Shown here: one piece after another, positions 16,842 through 24,659 of the stretch | Position numbering within the stretch: the stretch's first letter is position 1 | How the letters are laid out: each line of letters begins with the position of its first letter | Source of the DNA: Pseudomonas syringae pv. cilantro | GTDB lineage: Bacteria; Pseudomonadota; Gammaproteobacteria; Pseudomonadales; Pseudomonadaceae | DNA length: 44,520 nt | Assembly: GCF_001293775.1 (NCBI RefSeq) | Contig: NZ_LGLN01000039.1 | Span: 64,129 to 108,648, forward strand | Direction: 5' to 3' | Made by a program: the position numbers and the translations under genes | The notes under the pieces: model-generated | The model's database searches: none | What the model saw: the letters and a program-made list of their open reading frames with translations, nothing else | What the model was told of the DNA's origin: nothing

Positions 16842-17866
16842 TGCGGTGCTCCCTGGATGATCAGGCGGGAATCGTCTTTGGGGTCGACGGTGGTCACCGA
16901 ACCGGCCTGCCGCAGAATGCCCGGCACGCGCTCGCGATAAAGACGCTGCATCAGACCGGGATCGCTGTGGTTCTTGGCCGACTCCGACAGGCTGACAACG
17001 GTGGCCGTGGCAGCCTGCGCCTTGGCCAGACGCTCCGAAGCCTGTGCATGCGCCACTTGCAGGGTGCGGTCAGCTTGCTGGTTGGCGGTCTGGGTCAGTT
17101 TCTCGGCATCGGTGCGGGCATTGGCTACGGCTTGATCGGCCTGTTGACTGGCGGTCAGTACCGCATTGAACGCATTGACCGCCGAGGTGGGCAGGCTCGA
17201 TTGCACGTCCACCCGCGCGACTTCGACGCCGATGCCCATGCCGGTTGCCGCAAGCTCCGCCAGACGTTGATTGATGCCGCGTACCAGATCACCACGCAGC
17301 CGTTCGCGGCGTTCGGCGGCCTGACTGTCTGCACGGATCAGCTCGGGTCTGGCTACCAGAATGGTATCCAGATCCCGCGCTGCGGTCAGCGCCACAGCGC
17401 TGCGATTGACCAGTCGATCCATCGCGGGCACGACGTGATCGCCCTGCAGAACAAAGGCCCGCGGATCAATCACTTTGTAGAACACAGTCACATCCAGTTG
17501 CACGACGCCCGCGTCGCCCGTCAGCAGAAAACCCGAGCCCGCCAGCGCGTCGCTCATCGGTGCCGAGAGGGTGGCGATCTCATCCGCTTTCAACGCGGCA
17601 GGCGAACGCAACAAGGTTTCCACGCGCCGCTCGATTACTCGATCCGCCGAGGGCAGCAGCACCACCTGTTCGAACGGCTGCGGCCAGGCAGTCAACAGAC
17701 CGGCGTTCTGCACCCGATCCAGCGCACCGAAGCGCATGATCACAGCGCGGTTCTGCGGGTCGATTTCGCGCACATTGGACGTCACCCAGCCCAGCGCCGC
17801 CAGCAGTGTGATGCCATACAGCCCGAGGAACGCCAGACGACTGGCCTGCAACCACGGGCTGCTCAT
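16838..17866 (-). CDS. HflC-like SPFH membrane protein
   Basis: A 342-residue SPFH/prohibitin-type protein. One membrane anchor at residues 10-29 is followed by 'REIDPQNRAVIMRFGALDRVQNAGLLTAWPQPFEQVVLLP' (SPFH entry), the central beta-rich domain, and a long Ala/Gln-rich coiled coil from about 225 to 290 (ASQQADQAVANARTDAEKL). The C-terminus includes RLYRERVPGIL and is predicted to lie on the same side as the SPFH domain. Such proteins form large oligomeric membrane cages. True HflC works with HflK on the FtsH protease; this paralogue is instead overlapped by four bases with both neighbours in a metal-ATPase operon, so a separate role is likely. Confidence 0.85.
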   Translation of the reverse strand: MSSPWLQASRLAFLGLYGITLLAALGWVTSNVREIDPQNRAVIMRFGALDRVQNAGLLTAWPQPFEQVVLLPSADRVIERRVETLLRSPAALKADEIATLSAPMSDALAGSGFLLTGDAGVVQLDVTVFYKVIDPRAFVLQGDHVVPAMDRLVNRSAVALTAARDLDTILVARPELIRADSQAAERRERLRGDLVRGINQRLAELAATGMGIGVEVARVDVQSSLPTSAVNAFNAVLTASQQADQAVANARTDAEKLTQTANQQADRTLQVAHAQASERLAKAQAATATVVSLSESAKNHSDPGLMQRLYRERVPGILRQAGSVTTVDPKDDSRLIIQGAPQ

Positions 17867-18900
17867 GGCTGCGTTCCGCCCTTGGCGTCCAGTGTCGGCG
17901 GGCCGTCCACCAGCACACGGAATGGCGCGGCGTCGGTGCGCAGAATCAGGCGCGTACCCGGCGTCACGATGGTGCCCAGGGTGTCCAGTGAGCGCAGCAG
18001 GTTGTAGAGCTGAGGCGAACCGGCGTAGGCGCGGCCATAAATCTGCGCCGCTTCGACACTGGACTGCGCCTCGATGTCGGCGGCCTTGACCGTCGCATCC
18101 GCTTCGACGATGCGCGCATCGCGCTCAGCCGCCGACCGAATCTGCGCCGCCTCACGCTTGCCCACCGCGGTGCGCTCGGTGGCGATGGTTTCGCGCTCGG
18201 CGCGCATGCGGTCCACCGTGGCGTTGAGCGTCACCGATGGCAGGGTCAGGCGCTCGACACCCACTTGCAGCACGCGAACCCCGTAAGTCGCCAGCAACTG
18301 CTGATCGATCTGCTGGCGCAGCTGGTTTTCGAACGCCGTGATGTTCACTTTGCTGGCGTCGGTATTCACCAGGCTGGAAAGGTCGAAGCTGCTCGCCGTG
18401 GTTTCCAGCGCCGAGCCGACGAAGGTGCGAATCTGCCGCGCCGCTTCGTCCGGCTGGTTCTGCACGGCACGCATGAAGCGCTGCACGTTGGCCGCGTCGC
18501 CTTGTACCTGCCAGGCCACATACGCCTGAACGATAATGCGCAGGCCGTCGCGGGTGCCGACATCCTGCAGGCCGCTGGACGTAGTGCGCAGGCGCAGGTC
18601 CACCGGGATGGTCGCCTCGAACGGCGCAGGCCAGCGCCAGTTCAAACCTGGCTCGAGCAGCACACGGGACGGATTGCCGAAACGGGTGACGACTGTCGCC
18701 TCGCCCGAACGCACCTGCACCAGGCTGGCGGCTGCGATGGCGAAAGCGATCAGCACCGCTGCGAGGCTTGCCCGTCGCCACGGAAAAGTCGCCGGGCCGG
18801 CCGCTTCGTGATGATGATGGTGGTGTCCATGACCGCCATGGCCATGGTTGTCGTGGCTGTCATGGTCGCTGTGATCGTGATGATGATGAAACAGACTCAA
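17863..18900 (-). CDS. HflK-like SPFH protein with histidine-rich N-terminal tail
   Basis: A 345-residue SPFH protein. Residues 5-31 are almost only His, Asp and Gly (16 histidines in the first 31 residues), like metal-binding tails of zinc chaperones and transporters. One membrane segment follows (residues 43-62), then the SPFH domain 'SGEATVVTRFGNPSRVLLEPGLNWRWPAPFE', a coiled coil near 215-280 (RMRAERETIATERTAVGKREAAQI) and a C-terminal segment. The histidine tail would lie on the cytoplasmic side if topology follows HflK. It is preceded by the large SPFH gene with an 11-bp gap and overlaps the HflC-like gene by ATGA. Confidence 0.87.
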   Translation of the reverse strand: MSLFHHHHDHSDHDSHDNHGHGGHGHHHHHHEAAGPATFPWRRASLAAVLIAFAIAAASLVQVRSGEATVVTRFGNPSRVLLEPGLNWRWPAPFEATIPVDLRLRTTSSGLQDVGTRDGLRIIVQAYVAWQVQGDAANVQRFMRAVQNQPDEAARQIRTFVGSALETTASSFDLSSLVNTDASKVNITAFENQLRQQIDQQLLATYGVRVLQVGVERLTLPSVTLNATVDRMRAERETIATERTAVGKREAAQIRSAAERDARIVEADATVKAADIEAQSSVEAAQIYGRAYAGSPQLYNLLRSLDTLGTIVTPGTRLILRTDAAPFRVLVDGPPTLDAKGGTQP

Positions 18901-18911
18901 GGGACGACTCC

Positions 18912-20858
18912 TTACTGTACGGCTTTACGCGGCGCCGGTGGGTCTGCCGGTGGGGTAAAAGAACGCAGGTCGATGGTCGGCGCGTTATCGCCGCCCAGAC
19001 GGTGATCGAGTATCAATAACTTGGCGTTACCCAGCCCTTCGGTGAGTTGCGCCAGGTATTGCTCCAGCAGAAAAGCCTGACCGGCCTTGGCGTAAGCTTG
19101 CCGCTCTGCGCTGAAACGCAGGTCTGCGCCTTGCGCGATGGCCATCACTTCACGCGCACCGGCAGTGGCCTGATCGCGGGCAACGCTGGCGTTGAGCTGC
19201 GCCTGATTAGCCTTGTCGCTGGCCGCACCGCGCTCGCGAGCGATCAATGCCTGCGCGCTGATCTGCGCAGCCTGCACCGCGTGATAGGCATTGGCCGCAC
19301 CGGCAGGCGGATGGATCGCCTCGACCACGGTGGCGAGCAATTCCACGCCGCTGTCCAGACGCTTCAAGTCAGCCTGCACGGCCTTGCCGATGTCATCGGC
19401 CAGACCGCTGCGCTGTTCGCCGAGCAATTCATCCAGCGTGCGCGAGGCGAAGTCATGCACCAGCACGCGGCTGGCGGTGCTGCGGATCAGGGCCGGAATA
19501 TCGGCGCTGTGGTATGTCGAGGCCATCGCCGCCGCATCTGTCAGACCGATGCGATAGACGAAGCGCACGTCCATGTTGACGATCTGGAAGCTCTGCTTGT
19601 CGCCCGCGCTGCTGGCAATCACTTGGGATTTTTCGTTGATGTGGCTGGCATCCCACAGGCGGTTGGCGCTGTTGGGAGGCGGTCCCTCGGCCGGGTCCAA
19701 AGCCTGCTCACTGGCATCGGCCGCAGAAACGCTGGTCGCCAACTCATGAACCACTCCGTTTTCAACCGCCAGCACTCGGCCGAATGGCCAGGGCAGCCCT
19801 GCATGCAGGCCTGGCCCGAACACCTCGACCGGTTTGCCGAATCGCTCGTAGATGCCCCGACCCTGCATCGGTATTTCATGCACGCCACTCAGCGCCCAAC
19901 CCAACGCAGCGACCACCGCCAGCACTGGCAGAAAAGCGCGGCGCATGTAGCTGAACGCCCAGATCTGGCGCAGGTCGATGCCAAAGCGGTTGTGTAATTC
20001 GTGCTGCAAGGCGAGCAGTGGACGCGGTGGCCAGCGCAGCAGGTCGGCGATGAAACTGCTGGCCAGCAAGCGTGGCTCGATACGCGGATTGCGCGGGCTG
20101 AAAACGGACAGACCGGCACGCAAGAGAAACTCGAGCGCGACGCCCAGTGGCAGCAGGCCGATCAACACCGGCAGTCGCACAGGCCAGACTCTGTCTGAGC
20201 TGGAGAAAAACAGGCACAGCGCGCCGATCAGCATGACGATGATTGCCATGCGCACCAGTTGCGCCAGCGGTCCGGCTTCCGGTGACTGGCCGTCAGGTTC
20301 GCCACTCAATTGCCGCTCGATGACCAGCAAGCCGAACGCCAGCAGCAACATCACGCTGCCGGCCAGATTGCTCAGCGCGGAGAGGTCCGTGCCAAGCAAT
20401 GACAGGTTCCAGAGCGAACGGATGACGACCAGCACCAGCAGCGCCCACGCAGCCAGCCACAGGGTCGAACGGCCGATGTGTCTGATCAGTGATTCGCCGG
20501 ACTCGCTTAGCCGGGTAAGCAGGCGCTCGTACCAGCCGCTTTCGTCGATGGCCGGTGCGGCTTCAACCGGCTGGACTGGATCAGGCGAACCCAGCGCGCG
20601 CGCTCGCCATATCGCCACATGCCGCGCCGATTGCAGGCCCGCCGTGAGCAAGAACAACGCCGCTGCGGCGTTGCACAGCACTGCCATCCACAACGAGCCC
20701 GGAGAAAACAGATCGATAGCCAGCGCGAGCAGCAGCCCAAAAGCCGCTGCTCCGCCGGTCAGGTACATCAACCGCCCAAAGCGTTTGACCTGCTGCATCG
20801 CCATTTGAAAACGCGGCAGACCTTCCAGGCCTGCATGCTCATCCAGATCAACCCGCAT
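18912..20858 (-). CDS. large SPFH protein with multi-pass N-terminal region
   Basis: A 648-residue protein, first gene of the operon. Residues 1-325 hold about seven hydrophobic segments (near 30-50, 56-76, 132-150, 162-182, 202-220, 228-250, 308-325). This is unlike ordinary HflK, which has one. From residue 330 comes an SPFH domain (MQGRGIYERFGKPVEVFGPGLHAGLPWPF) with 'FQIVNMDVRFVYRIGL', and an Ala/Gln-rich coiled coil at about 520-600. ATG at 20858 is preceded by GGGGTG; GTG at 20864 is an in-frame alternative. A Zur-like box lies at 20947-20959, 88 bp upstream. It is annotated in relatives as a protease modulator HflK family protein, a label that the operon context does not support. Confidence 0.82.
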   Translation of the reverse strand: MRVDLDEHAGLEGLPRFQMAMQQVKRFGRLMYLTGGAAAFGLLLALAIDLFSPGSLWMAVLCNAAAALFLLTAGLQSARHVAIWRARALGSPDPVQPVEAAPAIDESGWYERLLTRLSESGESLIRHIGRSTLWLAAWALLVLVVIRSLWNLSLLGTDLSALSNLAGSVMLLLAFGLLVIERQLSGEPDGQSPEAGPLAQLVRMAIIVMLIGALCLFFSSSDRVWPVRLPVLIGLLPLGVALEFLLRAGLSVFSPRNPRIEPRLLASSFIADLLRWPPRPLLALQHELHNRFGIDLRQIWAFSYMRRAFLPVLAVVAALGWALSGVHEIPMQGRGIYERFGKPVEVFGPGLHAGLPWPFGRVLAVENGVVHELATSVSAADASEQALDPAEGPPPNSANRLWDASHINEKSQVIASSAGDKQSFQIVNMDVRFVYRIGLTDAAAMASTYHSADIPALIRSTASRVLVHDFASRTLDELLGEQRSGLADDIGKAVQADLKRLDSGVELLATVVEAIHPPAGAANAYHAVQAAQISAQALIARERGAASDKANQAQLNASVARDQATAGAREVMAIAQGADLRFSAERQAYAKAGQAFLLEQYLAQLTEGLGNAKLLILDHRLGGDNAPTIDLRSFTPPADPPAPRKAVQ

Positions 20859-20946
20859 CAACACCCCGGAACCCGCTGATTATCGCCCTGCGCAGAGCGC
20901 GCTGCATTTGTCTGCACGTGGCCTATGAATGGCCGTGCATCTTAGC

Positions 20947-20959
20947 GTTACGATATAAC
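20947..20959. promoter_or_regulatory. Zur-like box upstream of the SPFH/P-type ATPase operon
   Basis: GTTACGATATAAC matches GTTATAnTATAAC at 10 of 12 defined positions; the right half TATAACA is intact, as in the site before the amidase. It is 88 bp before the first gene of the operon. The remaining gap to opgD at 21398 shows only a possible 41-codon frame and no other clear signal. Confidence 0.6.
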
Positions 20960-21073
20960 ACGCAGAGTGAAACTTTCGTCAGGTCTGTTAGCTGAACGAA
21001 TGCGAAATTTCGGAGATTGACGCTACTCCACACAGTGCGTTGTGCTGGTTGGAGCCGTCCGCGCGTCAGCAAA

Positions 21074-21199
21074 ATGATTGCTGAATATTGCCTGGCAAAA
21101 AAGTTTTTAACGGCTGTGGAAGAGGTCGAGTGGGCGCGCCCTGCTTACCCCGCTCGTCTGGAAGCCTTGCGCCAAGCGGCGATGCACTTAATCGATTAG
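21074..21199 (+). CDS. possible small protein or gene remnant
   Basis: A 41-codon frame (MIAEYCLAKKFLTAV...) whose second half uses G/C-ending codons like real genes of this genome. There is no ribosome binding site before the ATG, and the frame also runs upstream to 21017. It may be a short leader peptide of opgD, a decayed gene end, or chance. Confidence 0.25.
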   Translation: MIAEYCLAKKFLTAVEEVEWARPAYPARLEALRQAAMHLID

Positions 21200-21397
21200 T
21201 TTACAGGGACGTAAAAATAAGCGCTTTAGCCTCACTTGCGCCGAATTCGTTGTGCGTGAGTGGCGTTTTTTTTTGGCCGATTTCCGAACCGCATCTCGTC
21301 TTTGTTATCTGTTGTGGGTAGTTTGCGTTCGGCAAGGAGTCGTTGGCGCGCCATTTTTTGTGCAGGACGCACAGAATTACTCAGAGGCTTCACCCTT

Positions 21398-23017
21398 ATG
21401 AATCGCAGAAATCTCCTGAAAGCGTCCATGGCGTTGGCCGCTTACAGCAGCGTGTCGGCTTCAGGGCTATTCGCTGCGCGAGCACTGGCCGCAGCAGCCG
21501 ATGGCGAGATCGAGCATTTCGATTTTGCAGAGTTGCAAGCCCATGCCAAGAAGCTCGCGAGTAAAGGCTATGTGAGCAACAAGCAGGTGCTACCGCCCGT
21601 CCTGGCAAACATGACGCCCCAGCAGTTCAATGCCATTCGCTACGACCCGAACCACTCGCTGTGGAAAGACGTCAATGGCCAGCTGGACGTGCACTTCTTC
21701 CACGTCGGCATGGGTTTCAAGACGCCCGTGCGCATGTACAGCGTCGACCCTCAGAACAAACAGGCGCGGGAAGTGCATTTCCGCCATGACCTGTTCAATT
21801 ACGAAAACAGCGGCATCGACAAGAACCTGGTCAAGGGCGACCTGGGCTTTGCCGGCTTCAAACTGTTCAAAGCGCCTGAAATCGCCATCAATGACGTGGT
21901 TTCGTTCCTCGGCGCGAGCTACTTCCGGGCGGTGGACAGCAACAAGCAATACGGCCTGTCGGCGCGTGGTCTGGCTATCGACAGCTACGCCAAGCGTCAA
22001 GAAGAATTCCCCGATTTCACCAAGTTCTGGTTCGAGACCCCGGACAAGAATGCCACCCGCTTCGTGGTCTACGCGCTGCTCGATTCGCCCAGCGCGACGG
22101 GCGCGTACCGCTTCGACATCGATTGCCAGGCCGGTCAGGTGGTCATGGAGATCGATGCGCACGTCAATGCGCGGACCGATATCCAGCAACTGGGCATCTC
22201 GCCGATGACCAGCATGTTCAGCTGCGGCACTCACGAACGCCGCATGTGCGACACCATCCACCCACAGATTCACGACTCGGATCGCCTGTCCATGTGGCGC
22301 GGCAACGGCGAGTGGATCTGCCGCCCACTGAACAACCCGGTCAAGCCGCAGTTCAGTGCGTTCTCCGACAAGGACCCGAAAGGCTTCGGCCTGGTGCAGA
22401 GCGATCACGAGTTCTCCAGCTATCAGGACACGGTTGTCTGGTACAGCCGTCGCCCGAGCCTGTGGGTCGAGCCGATCACCGCATGGGGTGAAGGCGAGGT
22501 CAGCCTGCTGGAACTGCCGACCACTGGCGAGACGATGGACAATATCGTGGTGTTCTGGACGCCGAAGACGCCGGTCAAGGCTGGGGATTCGATGAACTAC
22601 GGCTACAGGCTGTTCTGGAGCCCGCTACCACCGGTCAGCACGCCACTGGCGCAGGTTCACGCCACGCGCTCGGGCATGGGCGGTTTCCTCGAAGGCTGGG
22701 CGCCGGGCGAGCATTACCCGAAAACCTGGGCCCGCCGCTTTGCGGTGGACTTCCATGGCGGAGGTCTGGACCGTCTGCCGGAAGGCACGGGCATCGAGCC
22801 TATCGTCACGGTCACCCACGGCAAGGTGCAGGATTTCAACATCCTCGTGCTGCCGGACATCAAGGGCTACCGCATCACCTTCGACTGGGTGCCGGACAGC
22901 GATTCGGTCGAGCCGGTGGAGATGCGCATGTTCATCCGTACCGGCGACCGCACGCTGAGCGAGACCTGGTTGTACCAATACTTCCCGCCAGCCCCGGACA
23001 GACGCAAGTACCCTTGA
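21398..23017 (+). CDS. opgD: glucan biosynthesis protein D (OpgD), Tat-exported
   Basis: A 539-residue periplasmic protein of the OpgG/OpgD family acting in synthesis or branching of osmoregulated periplasmic glucans. The start [13 protein letters not shown] is a twin-arginine signal, with a cleavage region near [10 protein letters not shown]. The family pattern follows: '[14 protein letters not shown]', '[10 protein letters not shown]', 'HFFHVGMGF', '[10 protein letters not shown]', '[11 protein letters not shown]', '[15 protein letters not shown]' (here [11 protein letters not shown]), '[11 protein letters not shown]' and '[13 protein letters not shown]'. Length agrees with OpgD rather than OpgG, which uses a Sec signal. 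ATG at 21398 was chosen because the Tat motif begins there; in-frame upstream codons are not protein-like. Confidence 0.93.
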   Translation: MNRRNLLKASMALAAYSSVSASGLFAARALAAAADGEIEHFDFAELQAHAKKLASKGYVSNKQVLPPVLANMTPQQFNAIRYDPNHSLWKDVNGQLDVHFFHVGMGFKTPVRMYSVDPQNKQAREVHFRHDLFNYENSGIDKNLVKGDLGFAGFKLFKAPEIAINDVVSFLGASYFRAVDSNKQYGLSARGLAIDSYAKRQEEFPDFTKFWFETPDKNATRFVVYALLDSPSATGAYRFDIDCQAGQVVMEIDAHVNARTDIQQLGISPMTSMFSCGTHERRMCDTIHPQIHDSDRLSMWRGNGEWICRPLNNPVKPQFSAFSDKDPKGFGLVQSDHEFSSYQDTVVWYSRRPSLWVEPITAWGEGEVSLLELPTTGETMDNIVVFWTPKTPVKAGDSMNYGYRLFWSPLPPVSTPLAQVHATRSGMGGFLEGWAPGEHYPKTWARRFAVDFHGGGLDRLPEGTGIEPIVTVTHGKVQDFNILVLPDIKGYRITFDWVPDSDSVEPVEMRMFIRTGDRTLSETWLYQYFPPAPDRRKYP

Positions 23018-23035
23018 TGGGTGAGCGTTGCCAGG

Positions 23036-23090
23036 TTTTGTGGGACCGGGCGACGCTTCGCTCCCACGGCCTCGGGCCAGAATCAAACAC
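23036..23090. repeat. partial REP-type repeat after opgD
   Basis: 'gtgggaccgggcgacgcttcgctcccacggcc...gggccagaatcaaa' contains the gtggga/tcccac arms and the 'cgggccagaatcaaa' tail shared with the copy at 31780-31911, but without the central spacer. It follows the opgD stop by about 20 bp and could act as a 3' stabilising hairpin. The rest of the gap up to 23331 shows no gene. Confidence 0.55.
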
Positions 23091-23331
23091 GGATATAACG
23101 CGTAGCGCTGCATGTAGAACGAGGGTATCTGCCGGATACCCCCAACAATCCCGACCAATTAATTGACAGTTCGCCTATCTGCGACTGATATACCTCTTGT
23201 CATGCCGTTGCGAGCATTCGCTCCAGACGTTCTCCACCTCCCGAAGCTTCGCTGATCGATGCGCCTGTTTGCGCGTCGGGCGGTAGCTTTGTCCGCGGCA
23301 TAATCCCGATGCATCCGAGAAGGCAGCCCTC

Positions 23332-24594
23332 ATGGCGTTCAACCCTGTGCGCAGTGCCGATGCTGGCACGTCGATTCTGTCCATTGATAAATCGACGGTG
23401 GTGGCCTGGGTCGCCATCAGCCTGATTCTGGTCGAGACGCTGTCCGGCGCCCTGCGCTTCTATTTCGATCAGGCAGGCATCGGCCCGTTGCTGTACCTGC
23501 CCAAAGTTGCCTGCATCCTGTTGTTCGTAATTGAGCTGCGCACGTTCAAGGCCGGAGCGCTGTTCTGGACGTTCATGATGGTGTGGTTGATTTCCTGCCT
23601 GCTGGCCATGCTGCATCGCGCCAGTGTGCACAATCTGGCGTTCAGCCTGTTCGCACTGAGCCCGCTGGTGTTCGGTCTGGTGTGCTGCAAGGATCTGCTG
23701 CATCGTAAAAAGCTGTTGTCGTGGGCCATCGGCTTTTGCCTGATCGCTTCGCTGATCGGAATCGCCCTGGACAAATTCACCTACGTGCCGTGGAAAGGCT
23801 ACAGCTACGTCGTCGGCGAAACCGAATTGAGTGCCAACACCACCTGGAGTGCCGACGACGTGGACCGCATTGCCGGTTTCGCCAGGGTGTCCAATGTGCT
23901 GTCGATCCTGATCGCGTTCTACACGCTGTACCTGTTCATGTTCCTGCGCTCGCGTCTCCTGATGCTGCTGCTGAGCGCCGTGACGCTGTATGCGATTGTA
24001 CTGACAACCAGCAAGGCGCCGGCCGCTGCATTCGCGTTGACCATGGTGTTGCTGCTGATCCAGCGATCAGGCTGGAGCTGTCGGTTGCTGTGCGTGCTGG
24101 TGGTGTCCATCGGCCTGCTGTTGCCGGCGCTGGGTCTGGTGCTGAATCTGGAAGGCTACGCAGTGAGCAGCGGCGGTGTGCTGGGCTCGCTGTATGACCG
24201 TTTGATCAATACCTGGCCCAACCTGATTGCCGCGATGGACAGCGAGGGATGGATGCTGACCGGCGCGGGCTTCGGCATGGTCGGCAGCACGATGGGCATA
24301 TTCCCGGTGGAAGGCGCAGGTGTGTTGTTGGGCATGGATAACTCTGCCCTGTACCTGTGGGCCATGCTGGGGCTGGTCGGCCTGCTGCTGTATGCGTTGC
24401 AGGTGCCGCTGCTGTTCAAACTGATCGACGATCGCACGCGCGTCGGCCGCATGCTGCTGGCAATCAGCTTCTGCTGGTGCCTGATCGGCTGGACCACCGA
24501 CATGTTCGAGGTGGCCGTGGCCAATCTGTTCGCCGGGCTGGCCGTCGGTTACGGGATTGCCGCGAGAACCCGCTCGCCACGCCGAATGCCCTGA
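23332..24594 (+). CDS. multi-pass membrane protein, O-antigen ligase/polymerase-like
   Basis: A 420-residue protein with about eleven to twelve membrane segments and a periplasmic loop near residues 150-185 (KGYSYVVGETELSANTTWSADDVDRIAGFARVSN). A second loop contains 'AGFGMVGSTMGIFPVEGAG...DNSALYLWAMLG', which has the G...DNSxL pattern of O-antigen ligases and Wzy-type polymerases. Family members transfer or polymerise lipid-linked saccharides at the outer face of the inner membrane. It lies 66 bp before the acyltransferase gene and probably forms one transcript with it. The acceptor is unknown. Confidence 0.65.
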   Translation: MAFNPVRSADAGTSILSIDKSTVVAWVAISLILVETLSGALRFYFDQAGIGPLLYLPKVACILLFVIELRTFKAGALFWTFMMVWLISCLLAMLHRASVHNLAFSLFALSPLVFGLVCCKDLLHRKKLLSWAIGFCLIASLIGIALDKFTYVPWKGYSYVVGETELSANTTWSADDVDRIAGFARVSNVLSILIAFYTLYLFMFLRSRLLMLLLSAVTLYAIVLTTSKAPAAAFALTMVLLLIQRSGWSCRLLCVLVVSIGLLLPALGLVLNLEGYAVSSGGVLGSLYDRLINTWPNLIAAMDSEGWMLTGAGFGMVGSTMGIFPVEGAGVLLGMDNSALYLWAMLGLVGLLLYALQVPLLFKLIDDRTRVGRMLLAISFCWCLIGWTTDMFEVAVANLFAGLAVGYGIAARTRSPRRMP

Positions 24595-24659
24595 GTGCTG
24601 CTGACAGCGACTCCAGAATGCAGCGCCCTTCCCTGCCACCCCTTCAACGGCTGACCCTC

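Noticed and set aside
16838..20858. Standard hflKC genes modulating FtsH
   Set aside because: The canonical hflK-hflC pair normally follows hflX near hfq. Here there are three SPFH genes, a polyhistidine tail, a multi-pass N-terminal region and a metal ATPase, so these are treated as paralogues with another role.
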